Origin: Nitrosomonas halophila
GTDB lineage: Bacteria; Pseudomonadota; Gammaproteobacteria; Burkholderiales; Nitrosomonadaceae
Reading direction: 5' to 3'
NCBI RefSeq assembly: GCF_900107165.1
Contig: NZ_FNOY01000007.1
Span: forward strand, 27,185 to 91,184
DNA: 64,000 nt
The notes under the pieces were generated by a model. That model saw only the letters and a list, made by a program, of their open reading frames with translations, did not search any database and was not told the DNA's origin. Position 1 is the stretch's first letter; each line of letters starts with the position of its first letter. Positions 51,371 to 61,569 of this stretch are shown here, in pieces. A program made the position numbers and the translations under genes.

Positions 51371-54300
51371 TCAATAAACGATTTCTACATTGTCACTGCC
51401 TAAATATTCCACCAGCGATTCGATCAACGCCTCCTGCAGGCGCACACGCCAGCGGGGATGCAAATCGATCTCACACATTGCACTTTGATTACGGAAACCG
51501 ATCGATACCGGGCAATAACTCACGGAAACAGTGCTGTCCAGCTCGCTTTCCGGCCGATAAGCAAGCAGTAATTCCTTCAGCTGCTCAGGGCTCAGAAATT
51601 TCGAATTTCCTATCTTGATCTTGAGTTTTTTGGCATACATCGAACGTGCGGTCGCGTAGTCGTAGATCTCCTTGGCCACGATCCGCTGTTCTGCGCTGTC
51701 GCGCCCGTTATGGCTCACCACAACCCGCGCAATCAATAGCTGGTCCGCTTTTAGATAGCTCTGATGCTCAGCCAGCAGATCGTTGTAGATTACGACTTCA
51801 TGACGCGCCCAGCCATCATCCAGCACCACCACTGCCATTTTTCCGCGCCGTGACATCTGGGTTCGAATGGCATAAATGATGCCGGCAATCAATTGCGGTT
51901 CCCGGGCAGGACTGAGGCGGTCGAGACGAGTGGACACGAAGCGGCTTAATTCCCTGGCGTAACTTTCAAATGGGTGGCCGCTGATATAGAACCCCAACGC
52001 CGTTTTCTCATGCTGCAACCTGACTTTATCTGTCCAGCCTGCCACATTCGCCAATGGCGGAGGTTGCTCTGCATCTGTTGACGCATCAAACAAGCTGGCC
52101 TGATGGGCGGTCAGGCTGCGCTGTTCGGCGTATTCGAGCGCAATACCGACCGATGCCAGCAATGCGGCACGATTCATTTCGATAGTATCGAATGCGCCAG
52201 CCCGAATGAGCGCCTCGATGACACGGCGATTGACGACCCGCCGATCGATGCGCTGACAGAAATCGAATAAGCCTGTGTAGTCTTCGCCCCGTTCGCGGGC
52301 CGCGACAATGACCGATATGGCCGCTTCCCCAGTACCCTTGACGGCACCGAGGCCATATCGAATAATCCGGGCATCGACTGGAATGAAACGATAGGCTGAT
52401 CGGTTGATATCCGGCGGCAGCATCGTCATGCCATTGGCCCTGCAATCTTCATAGAAGATATTGACCTTATCGGTATCGTCCATATCCGACGATAGGCAGG
52501 CCGCCATGAGCTCGGACGGAAAATGCGCCTTGAGATAAGCCGTTTGATACGCGATCAGTGCATAGGCCGCTGCGTGCGACTTGTTGAAGCCATATCCGGC
52601 GAATTTCTCCATGAGACCGAACAAGGTGATCGCGTCCTGCTCGGCCATTTCGTTCTTGACCGCACCCTCAACAAAAATCGTGCGCTGCTGGGCCATTTCC
52701 TCCACTTTCTTCTTGCCCATCGCACGCCGCAGCAGATCGGCACCACCGAGGCTGTAGCCACCGATTACCTGGGCAATCTGCATGACCTGCTCCTGGTAAA
52801 TCATGATGCCATAGGTGGGGCCCAGAATCGGCTCGAGACGCGGATCGAGATAATCCACCCGCTGCCTGCCATGCTTGCGATCGATAAAATCAGGAATCAA
52901 GTCCATCGGACCAGGCCGGTATAGTGCCACCAGCGCGATCAAATCCTCAAACCGGTCGGGCTTGGCCTTTTGCAACAGATCTTTCATGCCGCGCGATTCA
53001 AACTGGAAGATGCCAACCGTGTTACCTTTCGCCATCAGGGCGAATGTTGCCGCATCTTCCAGAGGAATGCCGGACAGCGAGAACAGTTGTCCGGATGGCG
53101 TTTGCTGTCCACCTGCTTCGCCACGCGTCGCCAAATGTTGCCGCACATCGGCCACTGCCCGGTCAAGAATCGTCAGGGTCCGCAACCCTAAAAAGTCGAA
53201 TTTGACCAATCCGATTTTTTCGACATCATCTTTGTCGTATTGACTGACAACCGATTCGCCCGAATCGGCACAATAAATTGGACAAAAATCGGTGATTTTC
53301 CCCGGCGCGATCAACACGCCGCCGGCATGCATGCCAACGTTACGCGTCAACCCTTCCAGGCGTTCAGCCAATTCCAGCAGATTGCGCACATCCTCTTCCT
53401 CGCGTGCGCGCTGATTGAGCAAGGGTTCGATTTCCCGGGCCTTCTGCAGGGTCATCCCGAGCTCGAACGGCACCAGCTTGGCCAGCTGATCGACAAAGTT
53501 ATACGGCAGATCCAGCACGCGGCCGACATCGCGCACCACTGCCTTTGCCGCCATCGTGCCGAAGGTTGCAATTTGGGCCACGCTCTCGGCGCCATAGCGG
53601 TCACGCACATATTCAATCACACGCTCACGCCGGTCCTGGCAAAAATCGATATCGAAATCCGGCATGGAAACCCGTTCCGGATTCAAGAACCGCTCGAAAA
53701 GCAAGTCGTAGCGCAATGGATCCAGGTCGGTAATGCCCAACGAATAGGCCACCAGCGAACCCGCGCCGGAGCCGCGCCCCGGACCGACCGGCACTTCATG
53801 TCGCTTGGCCCAGTTGATGAAATCCGCCACGATCAGAAAATAGCCAGCAAATCCCATCTGGATGATGGTCTCAACTTCAAAATCCAGACGGCTCTTATAG
53901 ACTGCTTGCTTATCCGCCAACTGCTGCGCTTCCGGAAACAGTTGCTTCAGTCGCGTCGCCAGCCCGGCATGCGCCTGTTCACGCAGATACTGCTCGATAC
54001 TCACGCCCGCTGGCGTCGGAAAATCCGGCAAGCGATTGACGCCCAACTCCAGCATCAGCGAACACCGCTTGGCAATCTCCACACTGTTGGCCAGTGCGGA
54101 TGGCATATCGCTAAACAGCTCGCACATTTCGGCCTGGGTCTTGAAATACTGTTGCTCGGTAAAATCCCTGGGACGGCGCCGGTCACCCAGCACATACCCC
54201 TGCGCGATGCAAACTCTGGCTTCGTGCGCCTTGTAATCATCCGGCTGCATGAATTGTATGGAATGGGTCGCCACGACCGGCAACTGCAGCCTGGATGCCA

Positions 54301-54874
54301 GACTCGCGGCATTGCCCACCCAGGCATCCTCGCCTGGCCGCCCGCAGCGCTGAATCTCGAGATAAAACCTACCCGGAAACAAATTCGCCCACTCCATGGC
54401 GACCGCTTCCGCGGCAGATACATCAAACTGTGACAGCAGCTGGCCGATTTCGCCCTGCTGCGCGCCCGATAACGCAATCAATCCGTCTGTACCAATTTCC
54501 TCGACCTGAAACCAGGCCCTGTTCAGCTCAGCCCGGCCGCGCTGCATGTTTTCCCGGTAAGCACGTGACAACAAGCGGCACAAGCGCAAATAGCCAGTGA
54601 ATGACTGGCACAGTAAGAGTAGACGAAAAGGCTTATCCGGATTGTTCTCATTACTGAGCCACACATCACACCCGGCAATCGGCTTGATACCGATCTTGCA
54701 GGCCTGTTGATAGAACCTGACCAATCCAAACACATTCGATAAATCCGTCAACGCCAGCGCCGGCATACCGTCCTGCTGCGCTTTCGATAGCGCCTCCTCG
54801 AGGCGCACGATGCTGTCGACGACGGAATACTCGCTGTGCAAGCGCAAGTGAACAAAAGCAGGATCAACCGGCAT
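51371..54874 (-). CDS. dnaE: DNA polymerase III alpha subunit
   Basis: The 1167-residue replicative polymerase. The start at 54874 (MPVDPAFVHLRLHSEYSVVD) matches family amino termini; the frame upstream is not. The PHP domain occupies the first 270 residues. The catalytic aspartates lie in PDFDIDFCQDRRERVIEYV near 400, preceded by PVGPGRGSGAGSLVAYSLGI. A tandem helix-hairpin-helix and OB domain follow (residues about 830-1060). It is the DnaE1 type with a length near 1160. Confidence 0.97.
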   Translation of the reverse strand: MPVDPAFVHLRLHSEYSVVDSIVRLEEALSKAQQDGMPALALTDLSNVFGLVRFYQQACKIGIKPIAGCDVWLSNENNPDKPFRLLLLCQSFTGYLRLCRLLSRAYRENMQRGRAELNRAWFQVEEIGTDGLIALSGAQQGEIGQLLSQFDVSAAEAVAMEWANLFPGRFYLEIQRCGRPGEDAWVGNAASLASRLQLPVVATHSIQFMQPDDYKAHEARVCIAQGYVLGDRRRPRDFTEQQYFKTQAEMCELFSDMPSALANSVEIAKRCSLMLELGVNRLPDFPTPAGVSIEQYLREQAHAGLATRLKQLFPEAQQLADKQAVYKSRLDFEVETIIQMGFAGYFLIVADFINWAKRHEVPVGPGRGSGAGSLVAYSLGITDLDPLRYDLLFERFLNPERVSMPDFDIDFCQDRRERVIEYVRDRYGAESVAQIATFGTMAAKAVVRDVGRVLDLPYNFVDQLAKLVPFELGMTLQKAREIEPLLNQRAREEEDVRNLLELAERLEGLTRNVGMHAGGVLIAPGKITDFCPIYCADSGESVVSQYDKDDVEKIGLVKFDFLGLRTLTILDRAVADVRQHLATRGEAGGQQTPSGQLFSLSGIPLEDAATFALMAKGNTVGIFQFESRGMKDLLQKAKPDRFEDLIALVALYRPGPMDLIPDFIDRKHGRQRVDYLDPRLEPILGPTYGIMIYQEQVMQIAQVIGGYSLGGADLLRRAMGKKKVEEMAQQRTIFVEGAVKNEMAEQDAITLFGLMEKFAGYGFNKSHAAAYALIAYQTAYLKAHFPSELMAACLSSDMDDTDKVNIFYEDCRANGMTMLPPDINRSAYRFIPVDARIIRYGLGAVKGTGEAAISVIVAARERGEDYTGLFDFCQRIDRRVVNRRVIEALIRAGAFDTIEMNRAALLASVGIALEYAEQRSLTAHQASLFDASTDAEQPPPLANVAGWTDKVRLQHEKTALGFYISGHPFESYARELSRFVSTRLDRLSPAREPQLIAGIIYAIRTQMSRRGKMAVVVLDDGWARHEVVIYNDLLAEHQSYLKADQLLIARVVVSHNGRDSAEQRIVAKEIYDYATARSMYAKKLKIKIGNSKFLSPEQLKELLLAYRPESELDSTVSVSYCPVSIGFRNQSAMCEIDLHPRWRVRLQEALIESLVEYLGSDNVEIVY

Positions 54875-54979
54875 GATGATACAATTCAGAAAATTTGGAC
54901 AGAAAAGGAATTTCACAAACCACCGGAGCCCTGCCACCATCTGTAGCAGGGCTTCCGCTCTCTTGTTTCATTTTACACC

Positions 54980-56344
54980 ATGCCAAAAGCCCCCGAATTA
55001 CTCCTTCCCGCTGGTTCCCTGGAGAAAATGCACGCAGCGTATGCATTTGGCGCAGACGCCATCTATGCCGGCCAGCCCCGCTACTCCCTGCGCGCCCGGA
55101 ACAACGAATTCTCATTGCAACAATTACGCACAGGCATTACCGAAGCGCACAAGCTTGGCAAGAAATTCTTCGTGGCAAGTAATTTGATGCCGCATAATGC
55201 CAAGGTCAAAACCTATCTACGCGACATGGAACCGGTCATCGCACTCAAGCCCGATGCCCTGATCATGGCCGATCCGGGACTTATCATGCTGGTCAGGGAG
55301 AAATGGCCCGATATACCGATTCACCTGTCGGTACAGGCCAATACTGTCAATTACGCGGCGGTGAAGTTCTGGCAGTCGATCGGCCTGACACGCGTCATTC
55401 TTTCGCGCGAGCTGTCACTGGATGAAATCAGCGAAATTCGTGACCTCTGCCCGGACATGGAACTCGAGGTCTTTGTCCATGGCGCATTGTGCATTGCCTA
55501 TTCGGGACGATGCCTGTTATCCGGCTATTTCAACCACCGCGACCCCAACCAGGGCACCTGCACCAATTCCTGCCGCTGGGATTACAAGGTCAAGGCAGCT
55601 GAAGAGAATGCCTGCGGCGACATCGAGCCCTTGCAAAAGATTGACTTCGACTTCAGCCAGGCGCTTGCATCGGCCGAATCGTCCTCATCCTTTCCAAGCC
55701 AACCCGTCACACGGCACCCTGCAGCGGATCAGGTCTATCTGATCGAGGAAGGCAAACGGCCGGGGCAACTGATGCCGATCATGGAAGACGAGCATGGCAC
55801 CTACATCATGAATTCAAAAGATTTGCGTGCGGTGGAGCATGTCGCCCGTCTCACTGAAATTGGCATAGATTCGCTCAAGATCGAAGGGCGTACCAAATCG
55901 ACCTATTATGTCGCGCGCACCGCCCAAGTTTATCGCCAGGCAATCGATGATGCCGTTCAACAACGCCCCTTTGATCCCGCTCTGCTCGGGCAATTGGAAG
56001 GCCTGGCCAACCGTGGCTATACCGATGGGTTCTACCAGCGCCATCATAGCCAGGAAACCCAGAATTACCTGCGCGGCCACTCCGAGTCGCGGCGCAGCCA
56101 ATATGTCGGCGACATCGAGCATGTTGACAGCGCAAACGGAATGGTTGAGATCCTCGTCAAAAACCGTTTCCAGGTCGGAGACCACCTGGAAATCGTCCAT
56201 CCCGCCGGCAATCAGGTCATCCAGCTCGAACAAATGCAGGATCTGGCTGGCAACCGGATGAGCGTGGCGCCGGGCAGCGGATACCGGGTGAAAATTCCAC
56301 TGACGGGCAATGTTGAAAAAGCATTTGTCGCGCGTTTTCTATAA
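54980..56344 (+). CDS. trhP: tRNA hydroxylation protein TrhP (U32 family, YegQ-like)
   Basis: A 454-residue U32 family protein that, in E. coli, starts prephenate-dependent formation of 5-hydroxyuridine at tRNA position 34. Nearly every stretch matches E. coli YegQ/TrhP: FGADAIYAGQPRYSLRARNN, SVQANTVNYAAVKFWQ and ILSRELSLDEISEI. Four cysteines in HGALCIAYSGRCLLSG and NQGTCTNSCRW are likely to bind an iron-sulfur cluster. It is divergent from dnaE. Its reported prephenate need connects with pheA and tyrA elsewhere in this window, although no physical link exists. Confidence 0.92.
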   Translation: MPKAPELLLPAGSLEKMHAAYAFGADAIYAGQPRYSLRARNNEFSLQQLRTGITEAHKLGKKFFVASNLMPHNAKVKTYLRDMEPVIALKPDALIMADPGLIMLVREKWPDIPIHLSVQANTVNYAAVKFWQSIGLTRVILSRELSLDEISEIRDLCPDMELEVFVHGALCIAYSGRCLLSGYFNHRDPNQGTCTNSCRWDYKVKAAEENACGDIEPLQKIDFDFSQALASAESSSSFPSQPVTRHPAADQVYLIEEGKRPGQLMPIMEDEHGTYIMNSKDLRAVEHVARLTEIGIDSLKIEGRTKSTYYVARTAQVYRQAIDDAVQQRPFDPALLGQLEGLANRGYTDGFYQRHHSQETQNYLRGHSESRRSQYVGDIEHVDSANGMVEILVKNRFQVGDHLEIVHPAGNQVIQLEQMQDLAGNRMSVAPGSGYRVKIPLTGNVEKAFVARFL

Positions 56345-56348
56345 AAGC

Positions 56349-56383
56349 AGGCCATCCCAATCCTGACAGGATTGGGATGGCCT
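56349..56383. terminator. Hairpin after trhP, convergent with the lipoprotein gene
   Basis: AGGCCATCCCAATCC pairs exactly with GGATTGGGATGGCCT across a TGACA loop. It sits just past the trhP stop and before the end of the convergent lipoprotein gene. No long T-run follows, so the ending may be weaker than at 49854. Confidence 0.7.
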
Positions 56384-56427
56384 CACCGGATGCGCGTCAA
56401 CCCGTCCACTCAGGCCATTTTGTCGAT

Positions 56428-57153
56428 TCATGCATATGTGCCACTATCTACCGGCACCCTCTTCTTCCACCATTGCGAGGATTCCCGGGGCAGCATATCC
56501 CCCTCACGGCTCTCCCCGGGTGCCTGCAAAGGACTGAACTGCACCTGATTCAGGAACGCCGCACATTCATGTGCATATAACTTGCCTGTAGATGGATGGG
56601 ATTGCGGATAACGCTCCGAACAATAGGCATCAATCACCACCTGCAAGGATGACGGATGGCGGCACTGGAAACCCTGTACGGTCAGCTGATACACCATGCC
56701 CGCCGGATTGGAATTGGCTTGTTCTTCCAGATCGAACTCATAACGCAGGCAATCACTCCCCATTCGATTGCTTCTTTCCTGATCCAGGGTAGCATTCACT
56801 GATATAAGTTTTAAATGTGCCCTGTTTGCCCTCAGATTGTAATCAAAAAATGCCAGGAGATCCTCGGGATTCTTGAGCTTGATTGCCGTATCGAGACGCG
56901 CCGCCCCAACCAAATAGCTGTGCAGCACAGGTTGGTCAAGCGACTCCGCAAGCTGTTTCTTGTAAACAATCTCGCGCAAGGATCCGACCCCCAGAAACCA
57001 GTTCTCCCCCGGTGGTGGCAAGACAGAAAATCCATTTGACTCGATGCGCGCCCTGGGCACAGCAATTGATGGATCAACCAGCGGCTGCGTTGCGCAACCT
57101 GCAAGCGATACCCCCAAAATACTCATGCGTAGGCATTGGCGCAGGACATGCAT
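56428..57153 (-). CDS. Lipoprotein of unknown function
   Basis: A 241-residue exported protein. The ATG at 57153 is preceded by AAGGAG, so the longer frame upstream is not used. The signal peptide ends in lipobox SLAGC near residue 20. The mature part has a conserved-looking YQLTVQGFQCRHP segment and several cysteines, but I recognise no named family. It is a single gene, convergent with trhP and divergent from aroK. Outer-membrane localisation is plausible; its role is unknown. Confidence 0.75.
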   Translation of the reverse strand: MHVLRQCLRMSILGVSLAGCATQPLVDPSIAVPRARIESNGFSVLPPPGENWFLGVGSLREIVYKKQLAESLDQPVLHSYLVGAARLDTAIKLKNPEDLLAFFDYNLRANRAHLKLISVNATLDQERSNRMGSDCLRYEFDLEEQANSNPAGMVYQLTVQGFQCRHPSSLQVVIDAYCSERYPQSHPSTGKLYAHECAAFLNQVQFSPLQAPGESREGDMLPRESSQWWKKRVPVDSGTYA

Positions 57154-57513
57154 GGCAACTCCTTTGCAAAAAATCCCCAACGACTGGTAATACAGACTCA
57201 TATGCACATATTACTCAGCACTGGGAATAAGTGGAAAATTTTTTGATACCGCAAAACGCCATTGGTGCGATGAGCCGAATGACATAGTTGTCAAATCGCA
57301 CGGCGGTATCAGGTCAAAATAAAACAGCTTATAATTGTCGGCACGCATTGGTGCAACTGCCGGCAGCCGCTCTGATCAGCACTGCTCTTGATGCCATACT
57401 CGCAAGATTGCCCCCCTACTTCGTTCAACCAGAACTCAGGTCAGAGGATGAAAAATTTTACTGTTCTCAGGAATATTCAAAGTTTCATCGGGCATTTCCG
57501 TTACAATTACAGC

Positions 57514-58131
57514 ATGCAACGCAGCAGGGTCTCTACCATTAAAAATCTGGACACCGGGTCAGTACCCGGTAATGTCATTTTGATCGGTATGATGGGGGCA
57601 GGCAAGACGACTATCGGCAAGCTACTGGCCAGCCAGATCGGCAAAACTTTTGTCGATACCGACCATGAAATACAGGAGCGCACAGGCGTCAGAATCCCGG
57701 TAATTTTCGAGATTGAAGGCGAAACGGGTTTCCGCAAGCGTGAAACCGAAGTACTGCGGGAAATTGTGCAATTGCAGAATATTGTACTGGCAACGGGCGG
57801 CGGCGCAATTTTGCGGCCGGAGAACCGTGCACTGCTGCGACAGCATGGAACAGTGGTTTATCTATGCGCGCCCGTAAGCGAACTCCAGCGGCGTACACGC
57901 TTGGATAAAAACCGGCCCCTGCTCCAGACCGGCAATCTGCACGCCAGATTACAGGAACTCTACACGCAACGTGATCCCATTTACCGCCAGACTGCGCATA
58001 TCATTATCGATAGCGGCAGACAAGGCGTGCGTGTCCTTGTGCAAAAATTGATCCAGAAACTGCTGCAGTTCAAGCCCGAGCGAACTGAACATCCACCCAG
58101 ACAGCCATCGCCCAATAAAGAATCCGAATAA
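57514..58131 (+). CDS. aroK: Shikimate kinase
   Basis: A 205-residue kinase that phosphorylates shikimate with ATP. The P-loop GMMGAGKTTIGK is followed by FVDTDHEIQERTG, the shikimate-binding GETGFRKRETEVL and ATGGGAILRPENR. The start is uncertain: ATG at 57514 lacks a ribosome site and one at 57448, just after AGAGG, would add 22 residues. The carboxy tail is long and charged. It precedes aroB and dgt, the usual betaproteobacterial order. Confidence 0.93.
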   Translation: MQRSRVSTIKNLDTGSVPGNVILIGMMGAGKTTIGKLLASQIGKTFVDTDHEIQERTGVRIPVIFEIEGETGFRKRETEVLREIVQLQNIVLATGGGAILRPENRALLRQHGTVVYLCAPVSELQRRTRLDKNRPLLQTGNLHARLQELYTQRDPIYRQTAHIIIDSGRQGVRVLVQKLIQKLLQFKPERTEHPPRQPSPNKESE

Positions 58132-58134
58132 ATT

Positions 58135-58284
58135 TCATCGCTGTCGTTTGCGATCCTTCTTGAACCCCGGCAAATCAACTATCCATCCCGACCACCAGTG
58201 ATCCGCACAAAACCGATAAACCAGCGCAGCAATAATTTCATAAATATTTTCGCTGACAATCAATGAGGCGCAGGGCACAGACAT
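58135..58284 (-). CDS. Possible 49-residue microprotein between aroK and aroB
   Basis: An unannotated-looking minus-strand frame fills the 191-base gap. ATG at 58284 follows AGGA with a four-base spacer, and the frame reads MSVPCASLIVSENIYEIIAA, then LVYRFCADHWWSGWIVDLPG and FKKDRKRQR to TGA. The hydrophobic, tryptophan-rich centre and basic tail look like a small membrane-associated peptide. I recognise no family. It may equally be a chance frame, as the strand is opposite to aroK and aroB. Confidence 0.4.
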   Translation of the reverse strand: MSVPCASLIVSENIYEIIAALVYRFCADHWWSGWIVDLPGFKKDRKRQR

Positions 58285-58322
58285 TTCATCCTATCATCAT
58301 ATTGATTTAGAAGGCGTTATAC

Positions 58323-59432
58323 ATGAAAGCAATTGAATCAGTCAGGGTCAGGCTTGACGTCTGCCCAGAAAATCGCAGCTACCCCATTCATATCGGCCAG
58401 GATCTACTCACCCGAGTCGATTTGCTGTTACCGCATCTCCCTACCAGGAAAGCTGCGATTGTAACCAATACTACTGTAGCGCCGCTCTACCTCGATAGGC
58501 TGCGCGCCACCCTCAGCGAAGCCGGTGTCGAAACATTTGTCGTCATCCTTCCGGACGGTGAGCAATATAAAAACTGGGAAACCTTAAACCTGATTTTCAA
58601 TGCCCTGCTCGAACACCGCTGTGAACGCAAAACCCCTCTCATTGCGCTGGGTGGAGGCGTTATTGGTGATCTGACCGGATTTGCAGCCGCGTCTTATTTA
58701 CGCGGGGTCCCTTTCATTCAAATTCCCACCACATTGCTTGCACAAGTAGACTCTTCAGTAGGCGGCAAAACCGGCATCAACCATCCGCTCGGCAAAAACA
58801 TGATCGGTGCCTTCCACCAACCGCAGCTGGTGCTTGCCGACAGCTCGACGCTCACCACCTTGCCAGACAGGGAATTACGCGCCGGCATTGCGGAAGTCAT
58901 CAAGTACGGGCTGATATACGACGCTGATTTCTTTGATTGGCTGGAGCGAAACATCACGCAATTGCTGGCAAGGGATGCAGCAGCGGTCCAGCATGCCATC
59001 CGCCGCAGCTGCGAAATAAAGGCTGAGATTGTATCGCTGGATGAACGGGAAAGCGGTCTGCGGGCTTTACTCAATCTCGGCCACACTTTCGGCCATGCCA
59101 TTGAGAATGCCATGGGTTACGGCGCCTGGCTCCACGGTGAAGCCGTCGCAGCGGGCACTATCATGGCGGCTGATCTCTCCAGCCGCCTGGAACGCATTAC
59201 GCAGCAGGATGTCGAACGAATCAGATGTTTATTCGAAAAAACGGGTTTGCCCATCCAAGGACCGCGTATCAGTCCTGAACGCTATCTCGAGTCGATGCAA
59301 CTAGACAAAAAGGTAGAAGGGGGGACGATCCGCTTCATCCTGCTCAACCGTATCGGCGAGGCTGCGCTGGTCAACAATGTGTCTGCATCAGTTCTATCAG
59401 AAACTCTGTCAGCCTGTATCGCCAATGAGTAA
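58323..59432 (+). CDS. aroB: 3-dehydroquinate synthase
   Basis: A 369-residue NAD- and metal-dependent enzyme that makes 3-dehydroquinate, the second step of the shikimate pathway. The cofactor-binding [19 protein letters not shown], then [20 protein letters not shown], and the metal-binding [17 protein letters not shown] and LHGEAVAAG are all intact. Its stop overlaps the dgt start by eight bases. AroK, encoded upstream, acts three steps later. Confidence 0.97.
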   Translation: MKAIESVRVRLDVCPENRSYPIHIGQDLLTRVDLLLPHLPTRKAAIVTNTTVAPLYLDRLRATLSEAGVETFVVILPDGEQYKNWETLNLIFNALLEHRCERKTPLIALGGGVIGDLTGFAAASYLRGVPFIQIPTTLLAQVDSSVGGKTGINHPLGKNMIGAFHQPQLVLADSSTLTTLPDRELRAGIAEVIKYGLIYDADFFDWLERNITQLLARDAAAVQHAIRRSCEIKAEIVSLDERESGLRALLNLGHTFGHAIENAMGYGAWLHGEAVAAGTIMAADLSSRLERITQQDVERIRCLFEKTGLPIQGPRISPERYLESMQLDKKVEGGTIRFILLNRIGEAALVNNVSASVLSETLSACIANE

Positions 59433-60549
59433 TGTGTTAGCGCCATATGCGGTTTCAGATGCCAATTCACATGGCCGCCATATTCAGGAGGATTCCCCCA
59501 CTGGACGCAGCGAGTTCCAGCGTGATCGGGATCGCATCATTCATTCAACCGCATTCCGTCGGCTTGAATACAAAACCCAGGTGTTCGTCAACCATGAAGG
59601 CGATCTATTTCGTACGCGCCTGACACATAGCCTGGAAGTTGCCCAGATTGGGCGCTCCATTGCGCGCAATTTGCGCCTTAATGAGGATTTAGTGGAAGCG
59701 ATCGCGCTCGCTCATGACCTGGGTCACACACCTTTCGGCCATGCTGGACAGGATGCTTTGAATGACTGCATGAAGGAATATGGCGGATTCGAGCATAACT
59801 TGCAGTCCCTGCGCGTAGTCGATCAGCTGGAAGAACGCTATGCGACATTCGACGGACTGAATTTGTGTTTTGAAACGCGTGAAGGTATTCTAAAAAGAAT
59901 TTCCAGACAGAAGGCTCAAGGTCTGGGCAAATTGGGCGAGCGCTTTTTGTGCGACCGCAGAGCTTCACTGGAGGCGCAGCTGGCCAATCTGGCCGACGAG
60001 ATTGCCTACAATAACCACGATGTCGATGACGGTCTGCGTTCCGGCCTGATCACCTTGGCACAGCTTGAGGACGTCACCCTATTCGCAAGACATCTGCATC
60101 AGGTCAGGCAATGCTACCCAAACCTTACCGGCCGACGCCTGATCCACGAAACGGTGCGCAGCATGATCAATACGTTAGCGATGGACTTAACCATCCAGAG
60201 CAAGACCAATATCATGGCAATTGCACCCAGCGATCCGAACCAAGTACGTGCAGCGCCTTCATTAATCGGCTTCAGCGATCACATAAAGCGGGAGCAGCAG
60301 GAGCTGAAACGCTTCCTGCACAAGAATCTGTACAAACACTACCAGGTGATGCGCATGAGCAAAAAAGCTCGCCATACGATCAAGAAATTGTTTGCCGCCT
60401 TCGAGCAAGAGCCTGCGCTATTACCTGACAAGTATCAGCATAAGTTTCTTGATTATGGACACCAGGCCATTGCCGATTATATCGCGGGCATGACCGATCG
60501 CTATGCGATCAAGGAATATCAACGTTTATTCGCCATTACCGAACAATGA
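59425..60549 (+). CDS. dgt: dGTPase-like HD-domain nucleotide triphosphohydrolase
   Basis: A 374-residue HD-domain protein of the deoxyguanosine triphosphate triphosphohydrolase-like type. The ATG at 59425 overlaps the aroB stop, so translation is coupled. The metal-binding motif begins [15 protein letters not shown] and continues [13 protein letters not shown], with a third piece [17 protein letters not shown]. The family removes triphosphate from dNTPs. It is a usual downstream neighbour of aroB in this group of bacteria. Confidence 0.94.
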   Translation: MSNVLAPYAVSDANSHGRHIQEDSPTGRSEFQRDRDRIIHSTAFRRLEYKTQVFVNHEGDLFRTRLTHSLEVAQIGRSIARNLRLNEDLVEAIALAHDLGHTPFGHAGQDALNDCMKEYGGFEHNLQSLRVVDQLEERYATFDGLNLCFETREGILKRISRQKAQGLGKLGERFLCDRRASLEAQLANLADEIAYNNHDVDDGLRSGLITLAQLEDVTLFARHLHQVRQCYPNLTGRRLIHETVRSMINTLAMDLTIQSKTNIMAIAPSDPNQVRAAPSLIGFSDHIKREQQELKRFLHKNLYKHYQVMRMSKKARHTIKKLFAAFEQEPALLPDKYQHKFLDYGHQAIADYIAGMTDRYAIKEYQRLFAITEQ

Positions 60550-60559
60550 GGAAAAGTCT

Positions 60560-61336
60560 GTGAATATCATCGTTTACCTGAAAACAATTCTGAGAAACCC
60601 TTTATGGCGCTGGTGCATGCTAGCCGGCATCCTGAGTTTGTCAGGAAATCTAGCCGCCAATTCAGTCCCAGACGATTTCATCGACGCTGCAGGGAAAGGA
60701 CGATTTTCTCGTGTGAAAGCGATGCTGGACGAGTCAGGTGACACGATCGAGCTTGCCGAGAAGAATGCCGCCCTTTTAGTCGCCTCTCAAATGGGACGCG
60801 ATAGAATCGTCAAAATGCTACTCGCTGCAGGCGCGGAAATCGACACAAGATCCGAGCAGGGCTACACGCCCTTACTGCTGGCGGCCCGAGATGATCGGCC
60901 GGACGTCCTGAAAATACTGCTGGCAGCAGGCGCGGATAAGGATGCGGCGTCCAATGATGGCATGACCGCCATGATGCAGGCGGCGCATCGCAATCGTCTT
61001 GAGATTTTGCGTTTCCTCATCCAGACAGGCGCCGATGTGCATGCCACCACCGAAGAAGGCGTGACCGCATTGATGTTTGCCGCACAAATGGGATATCAGG
61101 TTGCCGTACAGGAACTGATCAGAGCAAAATCTGATATCAACGCACAAACCCAAAGTGGTGCGACTGCCTTGATGCTCGCCGCACAGAATGGCCATCAAGG
61201 CGCAACCAGAACCTTGCTGGCTGCCGGCGCCCATATCAACACCAAAGCAGCGAATGAAGCCACGGCACTTTTACTGGCAAAAAAATATCAGCATAAAGAG
61301 GTCATGGAACTTTTAATCAAGGCGGGCGCACAATAA
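60560..61336 (+). CDS. Exported ankyrin-repeat protein
   Basis: A 258-residue protein. The GTG at 60560 has GAGGAAAA before it and lies 10 bases after the dgt stop. A signal-like hydrophobic segment (residues 17-36, MLAGILSLSGNLAA) precedes about six ankyrin repeats, clear in LLAAGAEIDTRSEQGYTPLL, LAAGADKDAASNDGMTAMMQ and LIQTGADVHATTEEGVTALM. Ankyrin repeats bind partner proteins; the target is unknown. It is followed by a Sel1 lipoprotein gene, another repeat-type envelope protein. Confidence 0.87.
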   Translation: MNIIVYLKTILRNPLWRWCMLAGILSLSGNLAANSVPDDFIDAAGKGRFSRVKAMLDESGDTIELAEKNAALLVASQMGRDRIVKMLLAAGAEIDTRSEQGYTPLLLAARDDRPDVLKILLAAGADKDAASNDGMTAMMQAAHRNRLEILRFLIQTGADVHATTEEGVTALMFAAQMGYQVAVQELIRAKSDINAQTQSGATALMLAAQNGHQGATRTLLAAGAHINTKAANEATALLLAKKYQHKEVMELLIKAGAQ

Positions 61337-61569
61337 TTATCAACAACATTTGCAACTTTTCATGAACTTGTCATGATATCGGTGCTGCTCGGAACCCATA
61401 ACGCTGCCTTGGCGCGATATTGCCCGGTACAAAATTCCCAACATGTACGCTGACCCTGAAACAAATCCATCCGATCCTTTATGGGGACAACGCGCCCAGT
61501 TGTCTGTTCGCAAGCTATCAAAATTCTGACCAGCCACCATTCCAATCAACTTTTTATAAAGGAAATAGC

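Noticed and set aside
53240..54433. 397-codon plus-strand frame
   Set aside because: Antisense to dnaE; it reflects GC-rich codon structure, not a gene.
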